Assembly: GCF_027596085.1 (NCBI RefSeq)
Contig: NC_072467.1
Span: 9,725,476-9,789,475 of the forward strand
From: Anoplopoma fimbria
Lineage: Eukaryota; Chordata; Actinopteri; Perciformes; Anoplopomatidae
Length of the DNA stretch: 64,000 bases
Direction of reading: 5' to 3'
Each line of letters starts with the position of its first letter. Positions within the stretch are counted from its first letter, which is position 1. The notes under the pieces were generated by a model, which was not told the origin of the DNA, ran no database searches, and worked only from the letters and a program-made list of their open reading frames with translations. The position numbers and the translations under genes were made by a program. Of this stretch, positions 46,137-57,790 are shown piece by piece.

Positions 46137-49100
46137 ATGGCAGTGTTGCTACAGCGCCCCCTGGTGGCGGCGGCGGCCTGTTTGCTCTTGTACCACATGG
46201 CCGGTGTCCTGGCCGTCCCGGACCCGAGGCAGAGAGAGGCCCTCATACAGCTGGAGGCCTCCATGCAGACAGGAGGGCAGGTGGTGCTGACTGATGCTGA
46301 GAAGGGGCTGGACGCGCTCCTGTGTAAAATGAAGCAGCAGGAGATGGCGAAAGCAGACTTTCCTCCCGCCATGCACTTCTTCAAGGCCAGGGACCTTATC
46401 AGGACCAGTCCCATCTTCAACCTGCTCCAGAAGATGCCTAAAGGTATGTTCAGTCAGACACCTCAAAGCTTTTTTTATAGCATATTAAAACACATCTTGC
46501 ACTTCTGTCAATGCATGTAAGATGTGGGTTGCCATGGGTATCTTATTGAATTACCTCTGAAAGCATTAAGCCTAAATTCTAGCTAAATAAAAGGACACAG
46601 ATGAGACTTATGACCTGGTTATGATGTCAATCACTAAAAACATTAGGGAAAAAAGAAAATGGTCTGTTATCAGTATCAAATTGCTGCAGATTTGGTGGCT
46701 TTTCTCATCAATCAAAAATCTTTTTCAAAAGAGTATTCCTCCTCCAAATGAACTGGCAGTACATTGTATCTTGTTAAGAGTTGAAACAATTAGTCAATTA
46801 GTGGATAAATGGATTGACGGAAATATAGTGGCTATTATGATAATTGATTAATTCCAAGAGCCATAGCTATTGGTTCTCAGTTGTTAATACTATCTGACTT
46901 CCTTCATAGTAAACTGAATATTTTGGGGTTTTGGACAGTCAGACAAAACAAGATATTTGAAGATGTGACCCAGGACTCAAGGATGGACATTTTTTGCATT
47001 ATTTCATGACATTCTATTGGCGAAACAATGAATTAGTTAATGAAGAAAATTATGAAATAACTTTTTAAAGTTACTAGCAAAGATTTTTTTCACTGGAGAA
47101 GGATGTGTTGAGGACAGGTTTATTTACGATTTCTCAATAAACCCAGAATCAGACTTGCATTTATAATCCAGGTTCTTAATAGTTTTGTAATTCACTGTTT
47201 CAGGTGGAGCTCTCCATGTCCATGACTTGTCCATGGTAGACGTGGAGTGGCTGGTGAAGAACGTGACCTATCGTCCCCACTGCTACATGTGCTTCACTGA
47301 CAAACAGTCCATCAGATTCGTCTTCTCGTCCCGATGGCCCAAAGCTCTACCACATTGCTCTCCCTGGACCCTGCTGGAAAACCTCAGGGCCAAGATGATC
47401 AATACCACGGATCTCGACAACAGGTGAGTTTTTTTTTCTGGATGAGCTTCAAATATTTAATTTGAAATAATATCACATATTTATAAACAAGCCACAGAAA
47501 ACAGCATATTTTATATAATGACATCTCTGAGTCTTCCTTAACTTTTTTTTCTGTGTTGCGTGAAGTTATGAATTTATTGCACTATGAAATGTAGCAGTGT
47601 GCACTTTTCCACTGTGTGTGCCAATGAGCCTTAAATGCAACCTCTAATTTTCATTGTCTTAACACAACGGTATGTAATTAGAGATATCGGGGCTTGTTTA
47701 CTCCATTCTGAGGAAGTCATTTATGGCTACTGAAGCCTGCATATCATTGATCACATCATCATTACACTCTGATATGACTGTCAGTTACTTTAAAACCCTC
47801 GTGGAAAATAAGGAGTATCTAACAAGAAATAAGCCCATTAACACATGACTCCAGGCAGACTTTAGTGGTATATTAATCTCTGTTTGGAAAACCTATGTTA
47901 GTATGGATGGTAGCTTTAAATTGCAGCTAAGTTTATCATGATACAGTTTTTATTTAAAGGTCCCATACAATTATTGAATTACTTTCTTAATGAGATGTAT
48001 TTCCTTTTTGGAACAAGATGCTAGAATGGGCTATCAAAGACAGGAATCTCCAAATATTCAGTAAACAGATAGGCTATTAATCATGAGCAAAACATTTTAT
48101 TATTATTACTTATTGGTTGTGCATTTTGGTTAAACCCTCAAGAGCAGCTAGAGGTCACCACAGCAGATGCACTATGCAATGTGTTTCCCAGGTAGTTTAA
48201 GGTCTTCCACATAGAAATGTTAGGATATAAATGTCATCAACGGTGGTAAATGGACCCCAAAATCATCTGATGATCTGATCACAACCATGTCTTCATGTTT
48301 ACAGCATCATGGGCAACATGACGCTCTTCACTGATCAGGATCCGGAAATGGTGTACCCCAGTCAGGATGTAGTGTGGGATAAGTTTGAACAGGCCTTCCT
48401 TGCATTGTGGGGCCTGGTCACTTATGCTCCTGTGTTCAGAGACTATTACTACCAAGGTCTCAGCGAGTTCTACGTGGACAACATCATGTACCTGGAACTG
48501 CGAGCTTTACTCCCAGAGGTACACTACAGTCATGCCCAATGCATTCACTTGTCCGCTATTCTATCATTGTTAGTAAGTGCTTTGTTGTTTTGTTACTCAG
48601 ATATACGAGTTGGACGGCAGCACTCACGACACAGCCTGGACTCTAAAGACCTACCGGGAGGTCACCAGACAGTTCACAGCAGACCACCCAGACTTCTTTG
48701 GAGCAAGGATCATCTTCACAATCAATAGGTGTTTACCCCAACATTGGATGCTGCTTATTAGTATGAATGGCTTACTGCTCACTATCAGACCTACGAGGAT
48801 GCTGATATAACCATTGATCACACACTGTGCTGTATCAGGGGAGTTAATGCATCAGTGATGGCCGGAGTTGTGGAGGAGGCTATGAAGCTGCAGAGAGACT
48901 TCCCAGATATCATGGCTGGTTTTGACCTGGTGAGCATGACGTATTGTCGGATGTTAGGTTTCAGTTAACCGTTTTGATTCTGTGAAAGCAAGCATTACTC
49001 AAACATGTCTAATGTAAAAGCATGACTTCTCTATTCGTTGAAAAAAAAAAAAAAAAAAAAAAAAAAGGTTTATTTTTTTGTCTTCGTGTACAGGTGGGCC

Positions 49101-49485
49101 GCGAGGACAAAGGGAGACCCCTGTGGTACTTCAGAGAGGCCTTGTCACTGCCAGCAGAGAGAGGGGTGACGCTTCCTTTCTTTTTCCACGCTGGAGAGAC
49201 CGGTGAGCTCATAAGCATTCAGTTTGACCAACTACAGTATTACACAGCATATACTGCACCATGTGGCTCAGAGGTTAATCCGTACATGAGGTCTAGGGTT
49301 AATCAACTTTATCCAGATACATGCGTGTAAGCCTGCTGAAGTACCACTTGGAAGAAAAAAAAGCAATTTCCAGGTGTGGGAAAGTTTGGGAAAAGTCATG
49401 GTCATTAGCTTCACAAATACCTGATAATAAAGTATGCATATATGTGGTTCAGTTGTGACTTCTAGCTTCTGCATTGATTTCTTCT

Positions 49486-49548
<63 letters not shown>

Positions 49549-50641
49549 ATATATATATATATATGCCTGTAAATGGGCTAGACAGTTTTTTTTTTTTTTC
49601 TTCTACCTTTTAACATTTTTTTTTTTTTCTTTTCAATTAATCCTCAACACACCACAACCTATGCTACTCTTTGTATTACTTTGTCTTAATCTGTTGCATG
49701 TTATCAAACAAAATGATCTTCACTCACAACCTTATCAGAGCTGAATATTTGTTGACTGTAGTGTCATACATTTGATGTTTTCTTGATTTGGGTGAAGAAC
49801 TTAATATTTTGGGTCCAAGAGTGGAATTCAGGGAGAGGAAATATAACTCTTTTAAGATCACATTTTGCGTCATAAAAACATCCCAAAATAGCATGCAATT
49901 TAATTTCTCTTTACTAAATATAGACCTCGAGGGCACAGATGTGGACCAGAACTTGTTGGATGCTCTTTTGTTCAACACTTCCCGCATTGGCCATGGATTT
50001 GCTCTGCTACGCCACCCAGTGGCCAAGGATCTATCCAGAAAGAGAGGGGTGGCTCTGGAAGTGTGCCCTATCTCCAACCAGGTACACTATCATCTTGTGA
50101 ACCATACTGTACACTAAAAATACGTACTTTTCCTAGCTTCTATAGTTTAATAAATGAATATGAACCAACAAGGCCGTAACTTAATTTATCGTGCCTCTTT
50201 AAACAAATATCTCCTTTCCCATCCTCGTTCAGGTGCTGAAGCTAGTAAGTGATATGCGAAACCACCCAGCAGCGGCACTGATGTCAGAAAACCACCCACT
50301 GGTCATTAGTTCTGATGACCCGGCCATGTTCGGTTCCTCTGGACTCTCTTATGACTTCTATGAAGCGTTTGTGGGCTTTGGTGGGATGAGATCCGATTTA
50401 GGCTCCCTCAAAGAGCTGGCTACAAACTCTATTAGGTAAGGTTAAGCTGAGGAGACAAGAGAGGTGATTTACAAATGACAGTTGAACTGTGCGTGAGTAC
50501 TCCAATGCCTCAGCACACCCTTCACTGACATCTCTCTGTCTGTCTTTCAGGTATAGTTCTTTGACTTCAGAGCAAAAGGAGAAAGCCCTGGTGTTTTGGC
50601 AAAGAAGATGGGATAAGTATGTCTCCGAAAATGCTTTTTAG
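46137..50641 (+). CDS. ada2: Adenosine deaminase 2 (CECR1), secreted
   Basis: Coding exons 46137-46443, 47204-47423, 48305-48518, 48601-48728, 48839-48929, 49094-49202, 49924-50081, 50233-50435, 50551-50641 give 506 residues in closed phase (human ADA2 is 511). The ATG has a strong context (GGAGCCATGG). Residues 1-26 form a signal peptide ending GVLA|VPDP, so the enzyme is extracellular or lysosomal. It deaminates adenosine and deoxyadenosine to inosine forms. Metal and active-site motifs are intact: HVHD (His107, His109), FHAGET (His352, Glu355), RIGHG (His380) and SSDDPAMFG (Asp437, Asp438). RPHCYMCF and HCSPW retain cysteines of the ADA2-specific receptor-binding insertion. NVTYRPH is a likely N-glycosylation site. 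Teleosts can carry two ada2 paralogues; which one this is cannot be told here. Confidence 0.96.
46760..47070. repeat. Degenerate interspersed repeat in ada2 intron 1
   Basis: Phrases AGTTGAAACAATTAGTCAAT, GTAAACTGAATATTTTGGGG, GACAAAACAAGATATTTGAA and AAACAATGAATTAGTTAATG resemble from memory a common teleost element with GATTAATCGATTA-type ends. Non-coding, boundaries approximate. Confidence 0.5.
49041..49066. repeat. Poly-A tract (26)
   Basis: A26 in ada2 intron 5, about 28 bp before exon 6. No retroposon body is recognisable before it. Confidence 0.95.
49491..49564. repeat. (AT)n microsatellite
   Basis: About 74 bp of AT with one GTGT interruption in ada2 intron 6, followed by two T-rich runs (49587-49629). 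Confidence 0.95.
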
Positions 50642-50939
50642 AAAAATACAACGTTTTTTTTTTTGTCTGTCGGACCATTTTCAAGTGCCTTCATGCTTAT
50701 TCGAGAAAGCTTTTAGCAAAGAATATTGAATGGTAATGCGAAATGTAACAGTGCTCCACAGATAAGCAGATTTGTGGTTCGTCACAAACGGGAAATGAAT
50801 GCTCACTGAGTGTCCTAGAACAGAGCCTTTCTTAATGTTATTAGTAACACCTGTGCTTTTCCTTCTACATCAAGTCATATCTGCTGTGAAAAAGGCCATT
50901 TCCACGTTGCCACAATGTGGAGTTTGGCTGTATACTGTA

Positions 50940-50945
50940 AATAAA
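50940..50945 (+). terminator. ada2: Proximal AATAAA poly-A signal (ada2)
   Basis: AATAAA in ACTGTAAATAAACTGGCC, 300 bases after the stop codon. Confidence 0.5.
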
Positions 50946-51467
50946 CTGGCCAGTGTGTAACAGGCCTGAGCTACATCACATAAAGTATGAAATAGCTTCA
51001 ATCAAAGGCATCTTGTTATGTCTATGGGGGATTTTAATGTATTTGCACTTTAAGATTCAGGTTTGCAAATGTTTGTAACGGATTGCTAACTTGTTGAGGT
51101 GCTAAATGTTGGTAGGTTTCTTTTTCAAGTGTGTTTGTGGTTTGCTTGTGCTTTATAAGAGTGTAATGCGTAGCTTGTTAAAATGGTTGTTAAATCCTGT
51201 GCGCTTTGAAACACTTCTTGAAAGACAGTGTCATTTTTACTTAATTTTACTGTATTTTTACATGAATGTAATTAATTTGATATTTAGCTGTTGTGGACAT
51301 ATAAAAGGGCATAGCTGACCATTTGCTCATGAAGGCACATTTGATATAATCGCTGACTAAAAACTCACTAAGCAAAAAAACAATATTATGTCTGTTTAAG
51401 GGTATATTATTTTAAATGAAGAACTGTCTGCATCATCCAGACATATTCAAATGTGAAAAACTACTGA

Positions 51468-51473
51468 AATAAA
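51468..51473 (+). terminator. ada2: Distal AATAAA poly-A signal (ada2)
   Basis: AATAAA in ACTGAAATAAAAAATTG, about 830 bases after the stop and 46 bases before the opposite-strand signal of ribc2. Confidence 0.5.
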
Positions 51474-51518
51474 AAATTGACATCATTAAAAACAACTGTT
51501 GATTTACGGTTTGCGTAG

Positions 51519-51524
51519 TTTATT
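51519..51524 (-). terminator. ribc2: AATAAA poly-A signal (ribc2)
   Basis: TTTATT on the plus strand is AATAAA on the minus strand, 33 bases past the ribc2 stop codon, giving a very short 3' UTR. Confidence 0.6.
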
Positions 51525-51556
51525 TCATGTTCTTCTGATGCATCACCAGTCATCGA

Positions 51557-54133
51557 TCATCTGCTGCAGGTGTTGAATTTGGAGAAGAAGCTGTCGTCAA
51601 TGCTTCCTCTTTCAATGTCCGGTTTCCTTAAAAATGACACAGAGTGTTTAGAAACAGAGTGAGACACTATTTTTGGATGTGCTTGAATATACGGTCTATG
51701 TATAACTGAGTAAATAATGCCACTAACTGTTGTTTGTGTATTTCTGCCAGCTTGACATTGGTGTTGTCCAGTTGTCGTCTCAGCTGCTTGTTCAGTTTTG
51801 CCTGCTGCCTCTCTATTAACAGAGCTGTCCGACCCGAGACCAAACGGACACGATCATGTTGTTCCTCCTCTTGCTTTTTCTCTAGTTCTGCCCTCTGCGG
51901 ATGCACAGATAACCCAGACACATAGGAAGAGTGAACAGTTGTTTGAATGATCAACAAAGAGCATGTGTTTTGAGTATCATTTGTTCCGCTTTTACCTTTT
52001 TCTCCTCTATCTGATATTTCTGGAACTGGATGAGCTGCTGCAGGCTCTCCGGAGGGACTCTCCTATCACTGCTGGGACAAAGACCAGGCACTCCCAGCAT
52101 GCCCAGGGTGGGTTCAGCACCTATGCCTGTTAGCTCACCTCGCAGCTGGTTCAAAGTACCCTTCTCTTCAATCTTTGCCCATCCAGAGATAGCAAAAAGG
52201 TTAGAATGAAAGTGTAGTTACTGCACCTTCACTTCCATTTCAGTGTCTAAAATTAGCCAAAGTATCTCCAACTTTTTTTAAATATAAAAACTGAAAAAAA
52301 GACCACAGCACGCAACATATAAACAAAAAAAAAAAACAAGCATGGTGTCATTACTATCATCAAAAACTGGTACAACCGAAGACTACCAAATGGTTTTCTT
52401 TAGATTGAAATTCCTTTGTATGATCTTGTATGCCTATCAAGGTACATGCAATTCAAACAAATGCATTTCAGTGTGTTTCCAAGCGTTAAGCCTCCCATGT
52501 TGCTTTAGGGATTTGTTAATAGAAGATGTATCAATGTCAGTGTTTTCATAGCAAGTTTAACCACCTCCACCTGACAGTCTGAGCGGTTACCAGAGTGACT
52601 CACCTTGGCCAGATTGTACTCCTTAGTGGCAATAGTTGCTGCTTTTTTCCTCTCCATCTCAATGCTCTGAAGCTGCAGAGCTTTGTTGTCCATGTCTACT
52701 CTGCTTTGGTCACAGTGCTGCTCTGAAGAACAGCAAAGATGACGAGGTGAGGTTATGTTTTGCGTGTGTGACTGTGAACTGAGTGTATGTGTCCTGGATG
52801 GGATCAGACAAACCTACCCTCCAGCTTTCGTTGGTGCCTCTCTGCTGCTCGCTCACTTTGCTGCTGAATGAGCCACTCTCTGAGCTGCTCCTTCTGTCTC
52901 TGCTGTCTGCTCTCACGGTCGGGGTCTTCGCCCACCAGGCCAGGGAGCATCATCTGTGCATCACCTAGGTCTGTTCCTCTACTGCGGTCTGGTTCTTTTA
53001 GGTCAAACTCCCGCTGGCACCGAGGCTGCTGATACGGATGTCGGTAGTCGGCAGTGGCCTTTTCCATCGCACGCTTCTCCTTTACTTCTCTGCTATGGAG
53101 GAGGCAGGCTACTTTGCTGTTATGGAGCATCCCAGCATCTGTATGGAGTACACGTTCAAGGATTCCAGGATAACTTATTGTCATTATGCAAACACCGGGT
53201 CGCACAAGGAAATGCAGTTGTAGCCTGTTTGCTACACAAGAGAAAATGTGACAGGAGGAACGTCAAAAGAAGCAAAAAAAACAATTCTTTATCCAGATAC
53301 AGTACCAGTTAAAAGTTTGGACACACCTTCTCATTCAACTACTTTGAAGAATCTAAAATATAAAACATATTCTGGTCTGTTGAGCATTTGTTTGTTTACC
53401 ACATAATTCCATATGTGTTCCTTCATAGCTTGGATGTCTTCAATATTAATCTACAATGTAGACAAAAATAAAGAAAAACCATTGAATGAGAAGGTGTGTC
53501 CAAACTTTTGACTGGTACTGTATTATGTCCAACATTTTCACATTTATAAATTCGAAATCAGGGAATTTGTCCAAATGTCAAACACACATCACAATATACT
53601 TCATTAGTAATTGTGAGTGTTAATTGATTGACTGTCTAAAAGTATCATAATAAAAAAACATACTGGCAATAATGTGTGGATGTTAATGATCAGTTTAATC
53701 AATGAGTGATACTGACAAAAGTTATTTACCTGTTATAAATTGTCCCACCAAAACACATGATATTAATTGACACAATCATTGAAGTCAGGTAACAATAACA
53801 TAACTAAGTAACAACATTCATCAAACTTACCTTGAGCGCTTAGTTCGTCTTTAGCTGCCTGTTTTTGTCTCTCTTTTTCTTTCATCTGTGTGTTTAAGGC
53901 TTCCTTGTCAACCTATTAAACAGACCCAATCATGAACAAAGTAGCATGACGCGTTAGCATCATGTATGTGGTTAGCATCCACCTGCTACAGACACACACA
54001 CCTAGCTAGCTTAGCGTTAGCTTACCCCGATGGTCCTCACTTTGTCATTGAAAACCCTTTCTTGTCTTCCAGTCTCTCTGTCGCGACACCTCTGCAGATG
54101 TATGGGGTCTGAGAGTAAATCAACGTTAAACAT
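51557..54133 (-). CDS. ribc2: RIB43A-domain ciliary microtubule protein, RIBC2-like
   Basis: Minus-strand exons in transcript order: 54133-54026, 53912-53831, 53138-52818, 52722-52604, 52172-51996, 51894-51728, 51626-51557. They close in phase to 347 residues. The start [20 protein letters not shown], then [18 protein letters not shown], matches the RIB43A family (human FNARNRVIGVDLEAWN). Next come [43 protein letters not shown], a second helical region ([33 protein letters not shown]) and the C-terminus SKFNTCSR, where human RIBC2 ends QFNTGSR. Nearly all of it predicts charged coiled helix. RIB43A proteins are inner proteins of ciliary doublet microtubules. GEDxxR...REW favours RIBC2 over RIBC1. 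The middle is shorter than human RIBC2. The 51728 donor is GTTAGT, weaker than the others. Confidence 0.85.
53300..53520. mobile_element. Tc1/mariner-type MITE, copy 1
   Basis: Begins CAGTACCAGTTAAAAGTTTG and ends with its near reverse complement (CAAACTTTTGACTGGTACTG), with TA at both flanks (53298-53299 and 53521-53522) as expected for Tc1/mariner insertion. It is 221 bp with no transposase. The ends match a widespread fish Tc1-like inverted repeat. It sits in ribc2 intron 2. Confidence 0.85.
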
Positions 54134-54222
54134 TTCGACTGGAATATAGTTTGTTGCGGTGTTAAACTTGAAAAGTATCTCCTGTAAGACACAACAGGCG
54201 TAGCTTCTTTTTTAAACACACT

Positions 54223-54237
54223 GGTTGCTAAGAAACC
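54223..54237. promoter_or_regulatory. ribc2: RFX X-box in the ribc2 promoter
   Basis: GGTTGCTAAGAAACC is a near-palindrome matching the RFX consensus (GTTGCY...RGCAAC type). It lies 90 bp upstream of the ribc2 start codon. RFX factors drive ciliary genes through X-boxes at this kind of distance, which agrees with the RIB43A product. Confidence 0.6.
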
Positions 54238-54322
54238 AGAGTTCGTGATCATTCGTATGAAGTCGGTTTTTTCCGGTGTAACTGAAAAACACTTTATATT
54301 GTGGTCTAATCAGATCCAATGA

Positions 54323-54359
<37 letters not shown>

Positions 54360-55688
54360 TTTTACATGAATACCTATACATTTTGATTATAACATTTTTG
54401 AAAAGCATCTCTTAAGTTTGGTTATCAAAGATTTGCAACCTCAAACATATAATTGGCATTTCCGATGTGCAACTTGTTATTTATTGGCAGACATCGATGT
54501 ACAGTACTGGTCAAAAGTTTGGACACACCTTCTCATTCAATGTTTTTTCTTTCTTTATTATTATTATTTTTTCTACATTGTAGATTAATATTGAAGACAT
54601 CCAAAATATGAAGGAACGCATATGGAATTATGTGGTAAACAAACAAATGCTCAACAAACCAGAATATGTTTTATATTTTAGATTCTTCAGAGTAGTTGAA
54701 TGAGAAGGTGTGTCCAAACTTTTGACCAGTACTGTATATGTGATAAGTTGAAATTAGTCAATATTATCCACCATGCTTGTGTGCTGGTTAGGATCTACAA
54801 TCAAGACTGTTCTAACTAAATTGGTATGTGGTAGGTGATTTTGATGAAACCCTGATCTTTCATGTAACTTCACAGTCAAGTGGAGGTACATGAAAAATTG
54901 CCAATTTTATTGACAGTGCATCTTTGTGACACCTGACCTTTTTTTTAATATAGAGAGCTATCATCATACCACATTTCTATTTAATATAAATTTAATTTAT
55001 TTTCTATTTTAATAAAACCACTCTGAAGATGGTGTAAATACAAAGTTTTCATTGGCACCACAGGTAGCATTTTTAAAAGTAAGTTACTTTTACTTAAGGT
55101 AACATGGTGTGTTTGCACAGAAAAACAACAAAAGTGGTGCATCAAAGCAACATTATAAAAATTGCACAGAAACATGAACAATAAGTAACCATAGATAGAT
55201 AACCATACATTACATGTTACATTCTAACAAAATAAGTAATAATAACTGTTTCATTGCTTTTATACGTTGGCAATATAAAAAAATAAAATCAAACAAAGAG
55301 ATAAGATAAATAAAATGTAACTCCATCATACCCTTTGGATTTCAAAAAGTTTCTCCTCTTACAATGTTAAAACAAGATACTCTAAGCTCCACTAGTCATG
55401 TTACCAGTTATCATTTTTTAAAATAATTTTCTATAACTTATAAGATAAGAAGAATAAGAAATAAATACATAAAAATAAAGGTTGAATGAGATAAAAACAC
55501 CATTCCAACTTCGATACCTTTATTTATATCTATCTATATCAGGCAAGACTGCCTACATACTAAAACACTTTATGTTACTATTTAAACCCTCTGTGGTCTA
55601 AGACAAGCAGAGGATGCGGGACAATCTCTGAGTGAGGTAGCACCAGTAAAGCAAAATATTACCTTGATACTTTGATTATTTTTCAGTA
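54238..55688. other. AT-rich intergenic DNA upstream of ribc2
   Basis: Holds an (AT)n run at about 54325-54356, the second Tc1-type MITE (listed separately) and otherwise AT-rich sequence with no supported gene. Confidence 0.7.
54502..54734. mobile_element. Tc1/mariner-type MITE, copy 2 (opposite orientation)
   Basis: Begins CAGTACTGGTCAAAAGTTTG and ends CAAACTTTTGACCAGTACTG, flanked by TA at 54500-54501 and 54735-54736. It is 233 bp. Its interior is the reverse complement of copy 1: ATTATGTGGTAAACAAACAA here versus TTGTTTGTTTACCACATAAT there. The family is the same and the orientation is inverted. Confidence 0.85.
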
Positions 55689-56470
55689 AGTATAGTGTGC
55701 CATAAAAATGTCACAATATAGTATGCCATAAAAATGTCATGAAAATGTCAGTTTAGTATGTAATTTAAAAATCATAAAAAAGTCAAACTATAGTATGTCG
55801 TAAAATGTAATAAAAAGAATTGAATGTTATCAAAAAAGTCCATAGAAATGAAAAGAAAGTATAAAATAATATAATATATCAAAATATAGTATGGCAAAAA
55901 AACTCATAGTATAGCATGCCATTAAAATGTCACAAAGTATATTATAAAAAAATAGATAAAAAGTCAAGTAAAGTAAGTCATCAAAATTACATAAACAATT
56001 ACAGTATAGTAAGCCACAAAAATGCAGGAGTATAGTATGTTATAAAAAAGTCAAAGTGATGTTAGAATGTCCAGAAAATTTCATACAAAATGATAAGTGA
56101 ATCATGGCATAAAAAGCCATAGCAAAGATATGCCATAAAAATGTTGTGGAAAAAGTCACAGTATGTTATCTCAAAAAAATGTCTTCGCGTATTAATTCAT
56201 CTTATCTTTCTAAGTTCCTATAAGTTATAATATAATATGCCATTAAAAAAGTAATAGTATAGTATGACATGCAAATGTCATAAAATGTCACAGTATAGTA
56301 TGTTATAAAAAAGCCACAAAAATATCCAGTATTGTATGTTAAGAAAAAGTAATATAATATGTCCAGAAAAATAATAATCATTAATATAGTTTATCAAAGT
56401 CAGTGTACTATGTCATAAAAAAACAACTTTATTGTTCGCCAAATATTTGTCATGTAGTATGACATTATCT
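55689..56470. repeat. Degenerate AT-rich tandem array, left block
   Basis: Imperfect units built from AGTATAGTATGTCATAAAAA and ATGTCATAAAAAGTC, spaced about 30-36 bases apart by eye, with much divergence. No coding potential. The same unit resumes after the insert at 56485-56750. Confidence 0.8.
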
Positions 56471-56484
56471 ATACCAGATAATAT

Positions 56485-56750
56485 AGGTCGGCTTTGACTC
56501 AGAGCTAGAGCTGATCCAATTGGATGATGGGCGGTTCGATGTACTCGGCCGGCTCCTCCAGTCGATGTCCTTGGGCAAGACTATTCAAACGGCGTGTGAA
56601 TGGGTGTGTACGTGATAGTCTTGTGAGGCATAGTACCCCCTGCCATCAGTGTATGAATGTGTGTGAATTTGTTGAAAATTACATGTAAGAGTAAAACTTT
56701 TTGAGTTGTCAGAAGACAAGAAAGTACAATACAGCAGAAACATTTTTATT
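56485..56750 (+). repeat. Interspersed repeat inserted in the tandem array
   Basis: Runs from about GATGGGCGGTTCGATG through CGGCTCCTCCAGTCGATGTC, CTTGGGCAAGAC, GTGTGAATGGGTGTG and CATCAGTGTATGAATGTGTG to AGTTGTCAGAAGACAAGAAA. This is the order of phrases in a very common teleost repeat. The GGTTCGA phrase is B-box-like, but a SINE identity is not certain. Confidence 0.7.
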
Positions 56751-56789
56751 ATGCGTAGTGAATAGGGAAATGTTGAAAAAAGCCACAAA

Positions 56790-57790
56790 AGTCATAGTAT
56801 AGTATATCATGAAGATGTCATTAAAACAGTCATCTTATTGTATGTAAAAAAAAAAAAAAAATGACATATGAAGTCATAGTATGTCACAATGAAAAAAAAA
56901 AGGCATGGTATAGTAAGTCGAGAAAAGTGTTTTGAAAAATGTATTCTACAAGTCATAGTACAGTATGCCCTAAAAATGTCATAAAATAATAAAGTCATAA
57001 AGTAATACATGTCTTGTAATAAAAAGTCAAAACCTTGTATCCTTGTGGAAAAGTCCTTTTTATAGTATGTCAAGAAAAGTCACAAAATCTAATAGTATAG
57101 TATGCTTTTAAAATGTTATTAAAAAAGTGTCATAAAAAACTCATAGTATAGTATGTATATTAAATGTTACGAAAGTGACTGTCAAAAAAAGTCACCATTA
57201 AGTCAGTGTTGCATGTCATTAAATATGTCATAGTACAGTACAATGAAAAATATGTCATAAAAAGTCATGGTGTATCATAAAATGTCATGGGAAAAGTCAT
57301 AGTATTGTATATAAAAAATGTAATTAAAATTGACATGAGTATTGTATGTCATAAAATGTCATAAAAAAAAAATCATAGTGTAGTTTGTCAAAAAATATAA
57401 TAGCATAGAAGGTCAGAAAAAAACATGTCATTTTTTTTTTTTAAAGGTGTATGTTTTACATATGTATGTTTTAAATTGGCATGAAAAAAGTATAATAGTA
57501 AAAAAATGTCATAAAAATTGTAAGTATATAATAAAAAGTAATTGTATAGTATGTCAAAACATTTTCAAGAAAAAAACTAAAGTACGGTATGTTGTAAAAA
57601 TTTCGGGAACAAAAGTGAAAGTATGGTATGTGGGAAAATTTCATGAGAAGAGTTACGGTATCTTATGTAAAAAAGAAACATGATATAATGTATCGCAAAG
57701 TAAAGGTTCAAAGTAACTGTATAACATGTCAAAAATGTAGCAAATTCATCATATAGAATGTCTAAATGAAAAACCTTTGTATAGAATAGT
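56790..57790. repeat. Degenerate AT-rich tandem array, right block
   Basis: Continuation of the AGTATAGTATGTCA / ATGTCATAAAA unit for about 1 kb, ending gradually near 57790. Short spurious ORFs arise because most units lack a regular stop in some frames. Confidence 0.8.

Larger units (their letters stand above)
50642..51490 (+). other. ada2: ada2 3' UTR
   Basis: Non-coding sequence from the stop codon to just after the distal poly-A signal at 51468-51473. A proximal signal lies at 50940-50945. The convergent ribc2 gene begins its own 3' end about 30-50 bp further on. Confidence 0.6.

Noticed and set aside
49041..49066. Processed retrocopy ending in the poly-A tract
   Set aside because: The sequence before it is ordinary ada2 intron with no gene-like body or target-site duplication.
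51557..54133. RIBC1 instead of RIBC2
   Set aside because: The GED...REW segment and the FNTCSR ending read closer to RIBC2 from memory. Both share the RIB43A domain, so the paralogue call stays moderate.
55689..57790. CRISPR-like repeat array
   Set aside because: The units are diverged, there are no constant repeats separated by unique spacers, and the genome is vertebrate.
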